Source: Coriobacteriia bacterium (GTDB lineage: Bacteria; Actinomycetota; Coriobacteriia; Coriobacteriales; UBA8131). From it: DNA of 5,469 bases. Each line of letters opens with the position of its first letter. Position 1 is the stretch's first letter. The notes below the pieces were generated by a model. The model was given only the letters and a program-made list of their open reading frames with translations. It did no database searches and was not told the origin of the DNA. The translations under genes were made by a program, and so were the position numbers. The stretch covers positions 1 through 5,469 of the forward strand of contig WQXX01000080.1 in NCBI GenBank assembly GCA_009781535.1, in the 5' to 3' direction. This document shows, piece after piece, positions 1 through 5,132 of this stretch.

Positions 1-363
1 CCCGGAGGATTCAAGCTTGCCCTCGACTCATTTGACCCGACAGGTCATGCGACCATGATCGCTGTCAGCGACCACTACGGCGATGGTCGCGACATGAGCT
101 GGTTGTACGAGGTCTCCTTTGGAAGTCTTAAGAACACCGGTGTTGCGATGGTTTCCGGCATTCGTGCTTTTGATCTGGCGCTCAGGCTCGCGTATGACGA
201 GATCGCCGTTACAGCCATCGAGTGTGACGTCGCCACGGCGCTACATGTGCTTCTTGCTGACAACCCACAGCTTCCTTGCCGGATCTACTGCTGCTACACT
301 GCCATGCTTGAATTGCGCAAACAACTTGCCGCCGCTATCAAGTCCAGCGCGTCACAGGCTTAA
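1..363 (+). CDS. murT: Lipid II isoglutaminyl synthase, Mur ligase-like subunit MurT (3' end only)
   Basis: This is the C-terminal 120 residues of MurT; the gene begins upstream and the frame is open from base 1. MurT with GatD amidates the alpha-carboxyl of D-glutamate in the lipid II stem peptide to D-isoglutamine at the cytoplasmic membrane face, MurT supplying the ATP-dependent activation. The visible part corresponds to the MurT C-terminal domain (DUF1727). The motif DGRDMSWLYEVSF (bases 82-120) matches the conserved D-G-x-D-x-S-W stretch of the family. In published MurT-GatD structures a MurT aspartate completes the Cys-His pair of GatD; the Asp of GRD (bases 91-93) is my candidate for it, by inference. 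The central Mur ligase ATP-binding core is outside the window. The TAA stop overlaps the start of the gatD ribosome binding site, so the two are almost certainly one operon. Confidence 0.85.
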   Translation, partial: PGGFKLALDSFDPTGHATMIAVSDHYGDGRDMSWLYEVSFGSLKNTGVAMVSGIRAFDLALRLAYDEIAVTAIECDVATALHVLLADNPQLPCRIYCCYTAMLELRKQLAAAIKSSASQA

Positions 364-368
364 GGAGG
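362..368 (+). promoter_or_regulatory. Ribosome binding site that sets the gatD start
   Basis: A full AAGGAGG overlaps the murT stop codon and lies 5 bases before ATG at 374. The gatD frame stays open upstream to about base 119, inside murT, but those upstream codons have no comparable site and encode nothing like the family, so 374 is chosen as the start. Confidence 0.85.
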
Positions 369-373
369 CGCAA

Positions 374-1135
374 ATGACGGAGAGAAACACATCTGCACCT
401 GTCTACTCGCTGGCGATCTGTCATCTATATCCCGGCCTTTTGGATGGCAACAGCGATATCGGCAACCTTCTCGTCTTAACCCAGCGCATGCGTTGGCGGG
501 GGATAGAACCGCAGGTACTTGAATATCATCCAGGCGGTCTCTTTCCCCAAGGCATTGACCTTATAATCGGTGGCGGATACGCAAGCGATGCAAAGAAGAT
601 CCTCACTCCCGATTTGCCCCGCATTGCCCAACCCATACGAGAGCTTATCGAAGCAGGCGTTCCGGCACTGGCGGTTTGTGGTTCTTTTCAGATGCTCGGC
701 ACACATACGATCAATATCGACGGAAAAACCTCCGAGGGCGTCGGTGTTTTTGACGCGTACACGGTGCTCGAAAGCAAGCGCTTGGTCGGTAATATCATCA
801 CCGAGAATGCAGAGATGGGAACCATCATCGGTTACGAAAACCATCAGGGGCGCACCTACCTTGGCCCATCAGCGCTGCCATTTGCGCAGGTTATCAGCGG
901 GGCAGGCAACAACGGCGCTGACAAGACCGAGGGCATCCATTATAAGCATGCCATCGGCACCTATCTTCATGGGCCGCTTCTGCCTAAAAACCCGCTTATT
1001 GCCGATTATCTCATCCGGCATGCGTTTGAGAGGAAATACGCGGAGTCTTTGCCACCGTTAGCCGCGCAGCAGGCAGCCCTTATGGAAGCGTACACCGATT
1101 CCGCGCGCTCGCGTGCAATGGCTCGTCCGCGGTAG
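374..1135 (+). CDS. gatD: Lipid II isoglutaminyl synthase, glutamine amidotransferase subunit GatD
   Basis: GatD is a 253-residue class I glutamine amidotransferase (CobB/CobQ-like) that hydrolyses glutamine and passes ammonia to MurT for amidation of lipid II D-glutamate; it acts in the cytoplasm bound to MurT. The N-terminus (residues 13-30) has the family-typical YPGLLDGNSDIGN segment. The nucleophile is Cys102 in ALAVCGSFQMLG and the catalytic His is His199 in GTYLHGPLLPKNP, corresponding to Cys94 and His189 of S. aureus GatD. The G-G-G-Y run at 67-69 fits the amidotransferase oxyanion region. Length is close to the usual size of about 240-250 residues. The last residues (about 240-253, SARSRAMARPR) are basic and lie in a GC-rich repeat described separately. 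Lipid II amidation is known to be needed for efficient cross-linking in several Gram-positives. Only the absence of a clear + strand terminator behind it is unresolved; the hairpin at 1268-1300 may serve both strands. Confidence 0.92.
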   Translation: MTERNTSAPVYSLAICHLYPGLLDGNSDIGNLLVLTQRMRWRGIEPQVLEYHPGGLFPQGIDLIIGGGYASDAKKILTPDLPRIAQPIRELIEAGVPALAVCGSFQMLGTHTINIDGKTSEGVGVFDAYTVLESKRLVGNIITENAEMGTIIGYENHQGRTYLGPSALPFAQVISGAGNNGADKTEGIHYKHAIGTYLHGPLLPKNPLIADYLIRHAFERKYAESLPPLAAQQAALMEAYTDSARSRAMARPR

Positions 1136-1243
1136 TCAGATACCAGGACGTTTATTCCCGCACAAGTATGCGCGCTCGCGCTCAATGTCTCGCTTCAGCT
1201 GGCTAAAACCGGGGTTGGCTGCCGCAGCAGAATGCGCGCTCGC
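1103..1243. repeat. Three spaced copies of a GCGCGCTCGC motif
   Basis: GCGCGCTCGC occurs at 1103, 1170 and 1234, spaced 67 and 64 bases. The first two copies extend further (CGCGCTCGCG then a related CAATG-CTCG), the last two share a preceding ATG. The first copy lies in the final codons of gatD; the others lie in the noncoding gap up to the minus-strand gene. No gene is evident between 1136 and 1261. The function is unknown, and GC-rich decay or a short duplication are both possible. Confidence 0.4.
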
Positions 1244-1261
1244 ACGGCATTACCCGAGGAC

Positions 1262-1300
1262 TAAAAACGGCAGGCCCTGTATGGTGTACAGGGCCTGCCG
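1262..1300 (-). terminator. Intrinsic terminator of DUF2510 gene A
   Basis: A perfect 14-bp inverted repeat (1268-1281 and 1287-1300, 5-base loop) is followed on the minus strand by five T residues (1263-1267). It sits 25 bases past the stop of the minus-strand gene ending at 1326. On the + strand no T tract follows, so for gatD it would be at best a weak bidirectional barrier between converging operons. Confidence 0.87.
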
Positions 1301-1325
1301 ACAAAGACGATCAGTGGAGTGCTCA

Positions 1326-1886
1326 TCAATAAAAAGAAACATATCCAGATGACGCAGTGATTACAAAAACCATGAAAAGAACGTAAATAAACCAAAAGAC
1401 AATACTGGCAATCGAAACGATAAGCCCGACGATACCAAGGATACGTCCTACGTTTGCCATACTTCGCATGAACGGTATCTGGAGTCCTTGTTTGCCATGG
1501 GACATAGCAATGATGGAAAAGATCATGCCGGGGACGACAAGTTCCGAAGTCGCCAAGCCGATGATACCAAAGATCAAAGCAGTAATCGCCTTGGGGTTGG
1601 AACGCGGTTCGGCAGCCGTTTGTACGTACGCAGCTTGGTTATAGTCGACCTGCGCATGATTCGGCTGTCCAGACGCCGGAATTCCGCTGAACTGTCCGTT
1701 TGGCTGTCCAGTTGCTGGCATACCATCAGCCGCATGGGTGTCGCAATCATGATCTGAATGCGGATGGGCAGACGATGCCGAAGATGGTGCATCCATGAAC
1801 TGGTCGGTCCATTGGTCACCATCCCAGAAACGCAGTTTTATGCTGCCGGTTGGGTCACCATACCAGCCTGGAACGGGGTTACTCAT
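1326..1886 (-). CDS. DUF2510 membrane protein A with histidine-rich linker
   Basis: A 186-residue protein of unknown function. Residues 6-30 (PGWYGDPTG, LRFWDGDQWT) form a DUF2510 module, a short Trp/Tyr-rich domain common at the N-terminus of actinobacterial membrane proteins. Residues 33-97 are a flexible linker with HPHSDHDCDTH at 41-51 and Gln/Pro/Asn-rich sequence. The hydrophobic part (99-128 and 145-178) resembles DUF4190-type membrane domains, with the signature ALIFGIIGLATS and PFMRSMANVGR shared with neighbour B. The final residues are SFY. Start: ATG at 1886 preceded by AAGGAGG at 1891-1897 with 4 bases between. It is 80 bases downstream of B, and 23 of the first 30 residues are identical to B, so this is a tandem duplication. 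A strong terminator follows. No function is assigned; a membrane role is inferred from composition only. Confidence 0.85.
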   Translation of the reverse strand: MSNPVPGWYGDPTGSIKLRFWDGDQWTDQFMDAPSSASSAHPHSDHDCDTHAADGMPATGQPNGQFSGIPASGQPNHAQVDYNQAAYVQTAAEPRSNPKAITALIFGIIGLATSELVVPGMIFSIIAMSHGKQGLQIPFMRSMANVGRILGIVGLIVSIASIVFWFIYVLFMVFVITASSGYVSFY

Positions 1887-1899
1887 AGTTCCTCCTTTT

Positions 1900-1915
1900 C
1901 GTTCTTAAGGGAACG
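1900..1915 (-). promoter_or_regulatory. Small hairpin directly before the ribosome binding site of gene A
   Basis: CGTTC and GAACG form a 5-bp stem with a 6-base loop, only 2 bases from the AAGGAGG site at 1891-1897 on the minus strand. Its position next to the ribosome binding site could affect initiation, but the stem is weak and may be chance. Confidence 0.25.
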
Positions 1916-1916
1916 T

Positions 1917-1942
1917 CTAAGGGCGCGCTTGCGCGCCCTTAG
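1917..1942 (-). terminator. Strong GC-rich hairpin between genes B and A, poor T tract
   Basis: A perfect 12-bp inverted repeat (1917-1928 and 1931-1942, minimal loop). It lies 24 bases past the stop of gene B. On the minus strand it is followed by ACGTTCCC rather than T residues, so it is not a canonical terminator for B; the + strand side (GATTTGTTGTTTTG) is T-rich, but no + strand gene precedes it. It may act as an attenuator or as an RNA-stabilising stem between B and A. Confidence 0.4.
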
Positions 1943-1966
1943 GATTTGTTGTTTTGCAGTTGAGGC

Positions 1967-2428
1967 TTAATAGTATAAGTTGCAAGCGCCGGCCATGCAG
2001 GAAGCTGTGATAGCGATTGAGGCGATGACCCAGATGATGATTCCGATGATGCCGAGGACACGTCCGACGTTTGCCATGCTACTCATGAAGGGGTTCTTGC
2101 GTGCTTTTGCGCCTTGTACGACTGCGATGATAGAGAAGATGATGCCGATGTAAGCGTAGCTTGTCGCCAGGCCGATGATGCCGAAGATCAGGGCAGAGAT
2201 TGCCTTACCATTGCTACGAGGTGCTGCGGGCGTTTGCCCATAGTTCGGTTGGCCATAACCGGGCTGCGCGTAGCTGGGTTGCCCGGCTGCAGGGACGCCA
2301 TACGCCTGTTGCGGCGCAGGGGCGGCTGCTCCATCGATGTACTGCTCGGTCCATTGGGTGCCATCCCAGTAACGCAGTTTTGCGCTGCCACTCGGGTCGT
2401 CATACCAGCCTGGAACAGGGTTACTCAT
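1967..2428 (-). CDS. DUF2510 membrane protein B with Tyr/Gly/Gln/Pro linker
   Basis: A 153-residue protein of unknown function. The DUF2510 module spans residues 6-30 (PGWYDDPSG, LRYWDGTQWTEQY). The linker at 33-70 is Ala/Pro-rich, then a run of Tyr-Gly-Gln-Pro units (GQPSYAQPGYGQPNYGQ, 49-65). The membrane region (about 77-104 and 121-143) resembles DUF4190, separated by a basic loop GAKARKNPF (106-114). The tail carries Cys144 and Cys149 and ends in LYY. Start: ATG at 2428 with AAGGAGG at 2434-2440, spacing 5. It lies 107 bases after lgt and 80 bases before its paralog A. No convincing promoter was found in the gap; a weak match (TTTACC, 17 bases, TATCGA on the minus strand) exists. It could be transcribed from lgt through the weak hairpin at 2489-2509. 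Function cannot be assigned. Confidence 0.87.
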   Translation of the reverse strand: MSNPVPGWYDDPSGSAKLRYWDGTQWTEQYIDGAAAPAPQQAYGVPAAGQPSYAQPGYGQPNYGQTPAAPRSNGKAISALIFGIIGLATSYAYIGIIFSIIAVVQGAKARKNPFMSSMANVGRVLGIIGIIIWVIASIAITASCMAGACNLYY

Positions 2429-2488
2429 GATTTCCTCCTTAAGGTTTTGTAGTCGGCTCGATACAGGTCGATACCGACGAGGTAAACG

Positions 2489-2509
2489 AAAACCCTTGAT
2501 TGGAAGGGC
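2489..2509 (-). terminator. Weak terminator-like hairpin after lgt
   Basis: A 5-6 bp stem (2492-2497 with 2504-2509, 6-base loop, one G-T pair) is followed on the minus strand by TTTTCGTTT. It lies 27 bases past the lgt stop. The short stem suggests partial termination, so B and A may still be co-transcribed with lgt. Confidence 0.4.
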
Positions 2510-2535
2510 TCCATCGGTTCGGAGTTACTATGGTA

Positions 2536-3531
2536 TCACATACCCAGGGAATCTGGGTCGAAAAGATTCTCAGACTCAGCAGGAGTAGCCTCATTTTCCG
2601 CAAGCATGCTCTCTATTTCAACAGGAGTAGCCTCATTTTCTGCAAGCACGCCCTCAGTTTCAATAGGGATGTCATCAGCTTTGGCTAAAGGGTTGCCAAA
2701 ACCTTCAGGAGCAGGCATCGGCTCGCCAGTTGGAGGCGGCAAGACAGGTTTGATCTTCCAGGCAGGGACGCCTTTCCATTTGATTAAAATGAGGATGGCA
2801 ACGACGATAAGGGCGATGCTGATCCACTGTGAGGTTGAAAAGATCAGGAAACTGCCGCGGATTTCGTCGCCGCGCAACAGCTCGGTACCCATCCGGATGA
2901 ACGCATATAAGAGCAGGTACCAGCCGACGAGGCTTCGCGGACGCTTTGCAAATCTGTCGTACAGAAGAAGAAAAACAAACAGGCAGAACAGAAGCGCGCT
3001 TTCCAGAAGCTGGACAGGAAATAAAGGCACGTTCGCCAACCCGAAAGTCTCAGGCCCAAAGACAACGTGCAAAGGGCCGTCATAAGGAATCCCGTAACAG
3101 CAGCCCGCCATAAAACAACCGATTCTCCCAAAGGCATGTACGAGTGGGACGACCGGAATGAGAGCTTCGAGCAGGGTACGGAAGGAGATCTTGTAGATCT
3201 TGGCATAGATCCCCACACCTCCGATGCCTCCGATCAATCCACCATAGAACACAAAGCCGCCGGTAATAAGCACGAGTAGTCGTGCCGGATCAGCGGATAA
3301 CTCGCTGAAATGTGATATCAGCTTTGGGAGCGCCTGTATGATGTACATAAGCTTGGCGCCAACTGCTAAACCGATCAAACCAAAGAAGTACGAATACAGT
3401 ACGTCCTGGAAGGGCAGGCCGCCTTTGCGAGTGCGTAAGTATAACAGCAGCACTCCTACAAAGATGCCGATGCAGATCATCAGCCCATAGGAGGCGGCAG
3501 TAAGAGGGCCGATATGGATGAAGGGATGCAT
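2536..3531 (-). CDS. lgt: Prolipoprotein diacylglyceryl transferase (Lgt) with a repeat-bearing C-terminal tail
   Basis: Lgt is a membrane enzyme that transfers diacylglycerol from phosphatidylglycerol to the lipobox cysteine of prolipoproteins, the first lipoprotein maturation step. The 331-residue product has about seven membrane segments (roughly 12-33, 46-68, 88-110, 118-133, 172-192, 203-219, 234-252). By motif alignment with E. coli Lgt, Tyr15 matches Tyr26, Arg136 matches Arg143, Gly147 matches Gly154, and Arg213 and Glu217 match Arg239 and Glu243. The signature reads GRIGCFMAGCCYG (135-147), so E. coli Asn146 and Glu151 are Cys here, and HGGLIG is YGGLIG (Tyr96). Such a Cys-type signature belongs to a Gram-positive Lgt subfamily as I recall it. 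Residues 260-331 form a Pro-rich then acidic tail with a 14-residue repeat, absent from E. coli Lgt. ATG at 3531 is the first possible start, as an in-frame TGA lies at 3535-3537; the ribosome site AGGTGA (3535-3540) is weak and close. Confidence 0.93.
   Translation of the reverse strand: MHPFIHIGPLTAASYGLMICIGIFVGVLLLYLRTRKGGLPFQDVLYSYFFGLIGLAVGAKLMYIIQALPKLISHFSELSADPARLLVLITGGFVFYGGLIGGIGGVGIYAKIYKISFRTLLEALIPVVPLVHAFGRIGCFMAGCCYGIPYDGPLHVVFGPETFGLANVPLFPVQLLESALLFCLFVFLLLYDRFAKRPRSLVGWYLLLYAFIRMGTELLRGDEIRGSFLIFSTSQWISIALIVVAILILIKWKGVPAWKIKPVLPPPTGEPMPAPEGFGNPLAKADDIPIETEGVLAENEATPVEIESMLAENEATPAESENLFDPDSLGM
2581..2664 (-). repeat. Two tandem 42-bp units in the 3' end of lgt
   Basis: Units at 2581-2622 and 2623-2664 match at 36 of 42 positions and encode a 14-residue repeat (LAENEATPVEIESM, then LAENEATPAESEN). 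The period is a multiple of three, so copy number can change without a frameshift. Adjacent sequence at 2665 shows only a faint continuation. Confidence 0.85.
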
Positions 3532-3550
3532 GGGTCACCTACGTCTTTCC

Positions 3551-3585
3551 AAAAAGAAAGGGCGTGCCGGAGTTGCACGCCCTTT
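3551..3585 (-). terminator. Intrinsic terminator of DUF2510 gene C, just before lgt
   Basis: A perfect 11-bp inverted repeat (3557-3567 and 3575-3585, 7-base loop) is followed on the minus strand by C then five T residues. It lies 16 bases past the stop of gene C, and its T tract ends 19 bases before the lgt start codon. It therefore closes gene C, but any transcript entering lgt from upstream must read through it. Confidence 0.85.
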
Positions 3586-3601
3586 ACTGCAGGTCTATAA
3601 A

Positions 3602-4120
3602 TCAGTAATAGATGCCGCCGATGTTGCCCATACTGCAAGCGCACGAACAACCGATGATGGTGAAGAGGAGGCAGAACACGGCGCTGACGATGCCGAGGAT
3701 CATGCCGATGGTGGTAAGCGCGCTCTTGCGTATCTTGCCAGCCATCATGGAAAGGACGACGCCAGCCACACCAGAGCCAAGGCCGAGGATGCCGCATATA
3801 AAGACAACAGCATAGATGGGGGTCAACGCAAACCAAGAGAGGAAAAACGATAAGCCACCGAGAATCAGAGCGGGGATAACCAGCTTGAGGGTGCTTTGTA
3901 CCGACGCTGTCTGTCCGGCTGCTGGCTGATTGTAGGAGTAAGTCGGGGCTGTACTGGCTTGTGGTGTTGCGGCATACTGTGCTGCTGGCGCTGTATACGC
4001 CGGTGCTGCTGCTGGTGCATCTGAATACTGCTCGGTCCACTGGACGCCATCCCAATAACGCATCCTTGTGCTACCAGGCGTTGGGTCCGCATACCAACCT
4101 GCTGCGGGATTCTCACTCAT
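3602..4120 (-). CDS. DUF2510 membrane protein C with cysteine-rich tail
   Basis: A 172-residue protein of unknown function. The DUF2510 module is at residues 7-32 (AGWYADPTPGS, MRYWDGVQWTEQY). Residues 35-78 are an Ala/Pro/Thr/Gln/Tyr-rich linker. Three membrane segments are likely (about 79-98, 101-127, 136-157), with the basic KIRK loop at 129-132 presumably cytoplasmic. If so, the tail CSCACSMGNIGGIYY (158-172) would be outside the membrane; this is inferred from the positive-inside rule. The membrane part is more divergent from A and B than the N-terminal module. Start: ATG at 4120, with AAGGAGG at 4126-4132 and 5 bases between. It has its own likely promoter (4145-4172) and terminator (3551-3585), so it is probably monocistronic. 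Function cannot be assigned. Confidence 0.87.
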   Translation of the reverse strand: MSENPAAGWYADPTPGSTRMRYWDGVQWTEQYSDAPAAAPAYTAPAAQYAATPQASTAPTYSYNQPAAGQTASVQSTLKLVIPALILGGLSFFLSWFALTPIYAVVFICGILGLGSGVAGVVLSMMAGKIRKSALTTIGMILGIVSAVFCLLFTIIGCSCACSMGNIGGIYY

Positions 4121-4144
4121 AGTTCCCTCCTTAAGAAACCATAG

Positions 4145-4172
4145 ATACTACCAATACTACTGTCATTGTCAC
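4145..4172 (-). promoter_or_regulatory. Candidate promoter of DUF2510 gene C
   Basis: On the minus strand GTGACA (4167-4172, 5 of 6 to the -35 consensus) and TAGTAT (4145-4150, 4 of 6 to the -10) are separated by 16 bases. Transcription would begin near 4138, giving a leader of about 18 bases with the ribosome binding site. Matched by eye only. Confidence 0.4.
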
Positions 4173-4306
4173 TAAGTGCGGGCAGCCATAATGAATGTAG
4201 AGGCTGCGACGACCTGTCGACTTGATGATAACACATTGCGCGGCGATGTGCGCCGAAAAATCGATGGGTGAAAAGCTCATAGAGCAAAGGAGCAACCTGG
4301 AGTATT

Positions 4307-4337
4307 AAAAAAAGCCGCCGCCGTATACGGCGGCGGC
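4307..4337 (-). terminator. Intrinsic terminator of the zinc-ribbon gene
   Basis: A perfect 24-base palindrome of GCC/GGC triplets (4314-4337), giving a 10-bp stem with a TATA loop, is followed on the minus strand by seven T residues (4307-4313). It lies 14 bases after the stop codon at 4352. Confidence 0.92.
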
Positions 4338-4351
4338 ATTGCGACAGTTTC

Positions 4352-5077
4352 TTATATCTTTTCTTTTTTCCGGATGAGCAAGGCTCCGATGAGCAATATC
4401 ACCAAGAAGAAGACTGCAAGAAGACGGAGAAGAGAGCTGGATGAAACGAGCAAATCCAGAGAGAAGGTCGGCAGCAGGATAGTTGCCAAGGAATAGCACA
4501 TCAATACTATTATGGTTATGGATGCAGCAATGAGAAATGCTTTCAAGCCCCTGGCTTTGGTGGCGAAGAGAGCAAGTATGCCTACAAAAATCGGCAAACA
4601 GGCGTAGAACAGGTCAAAAATGAGATCGATTCTTTTTTGACCAGATAATGCTCCGCCTGAGGAAAAAAAGTAGTCATTGATGATTGCTCTCAGGCTTTCG
4701 CAGCCGGTAAGAATAAGGCCGATGCCAGCGATAATCAGCAAGACTATGCACACCAGGCTGTTCCTTCTTTTCGGGTTGGGCTTTGCTGGAGCTGAGGCGC
4801 TTGCGATACGCTGGTTTGCGGAATCGGGAACCGAAGCATACAGTACCGGCGTCGAGACCGGAGGCACAACAATCAGCGCTGGTTCTGGTGCAGCCGCTGG
4901 CGCCGGTACCAAAGGTGCGGTTTCTTCCGCCGCAGGAATTACAGGTACAGCATCAGCTACAGGTGGTATTTCTTGCTGATTGTCCAAAGGCTCGGCAACA
5001 GAACCGACAGATGCTCCACAGAATTCGCATAGCACGGTGTCCTCTTCCATATTGTGCCCACAATTTGTACATAACAT
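4352..5077 (-). CDS. Zinc-ribbon membrane protein of unknown function
   Basis: A 241-residue protein. The N-terminus has a four-cysteine zinc ribbon, Cys3-x2-Cys6 and Cys17-x2-Cys20 (LCTNCGH, LCEFCGA), of the type widespread at the start of small bacterial membrane proteins. Residues 26-100 are a low-complexity linker rich in Pro, Ala, Val and Glu, ending in the basic KPNPKRR (99-105). Four membrane segments are likely at about 107-125, 153-172, 180-202 and 216-235, followed by the basic tail RKKEKI. The basic residues at both ends put the N- and C-termini in the cytoplasm, where a structural zinc site would be expected. Start: ATG at 5077 with AGGAGG at 5083-5088, spacing 5. It has a candidate promoter at 5158-5186 and a strong terminator, so it is probably monocistronic. 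The plan (small module, Pro-rich linker, membrane part) mirrors the DUF2510 neighbours. No catalytic motif is seen, and function is unknown. Confidence 0.85.
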   Translation of the reverse strand: MLCTNCGHNMEEDTVLCEFCGASVGSVAEPLDNQQEIPPVADAVPVIPAAEETAPLVPAPAAAPEPALIVVPPVSTPVLYASVPDSANQRIASASAPAKPNPKRRNSLVCIVLLIIAGIGLILTGCESLRAIINDYFFSSGGALSGQKRIDLIFDLFYACLPIFVGILALFATKARGLKAFLIAASITIIVLMCYSLATILLPTFSLDLLVSSSSLLRLLAVFFLVILLIGALLIRKKEKI

Positions 5078-5132
5078 AGCTGCCTCCTATCAAACAACAT
5101 CGTATTCATCAGGACGAAAAACATACAACGTC

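Noticed and set aside
119..373. Upstream in-frame extension of gatD inside murT
   Set aside because: It overlaps murT entirely, has no ribosome binding site and encodes sequence unlike GatD, whereas ATG 374 has AAGGAGG at ideal spacing.
570..1061. 163-codon open frame on the + strand within gatD
   Set aside because: It lies wholly inside gatD, which has recognisable catalytic motifs; the alternate product is Arg/Pro/Ser-rich and resembles nothing.
1136..1260. Possible small gene or gene remnant after gatD
   Set aside because: No frame has both a ribosome binding site and recognisable protein sequence; only the short GC-rich repeat is visible.
2532..2558. Two short inverted repeats at the 3' end of lgt (GGTAT/ATACC and ACCCAG/CTGGGT)
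   Set aside because: They are 5-6 bp stems within or beside coding sequence with no T tract; likely chance.
2581..2664. Possible CRISPR or intergenic direct repeat
   Set aside because: Only two adjacent units without spacers, inside the lgt reading frame and keeping a 3-base period, so it is a coding repeat.
3480..4055. 191-codon open frame on the minus strand overlapping gene C and the lgt start
   Set aside because: It is a shadow of gene C and lgt in another frame: it has no domain resemblance and no ribosome binding site, and it crosses the strong terminator at 3551-3585.
4241..4255. CGGCG/CGCCG hairpin between genes C and the zinc-ribbon gene, with an adjacent A run
   Set aside because: The A run follows it on the + strand and the T run precedes it on the minus strand, which is the wrong orientation for a terminator; the stem is only 5 bp.
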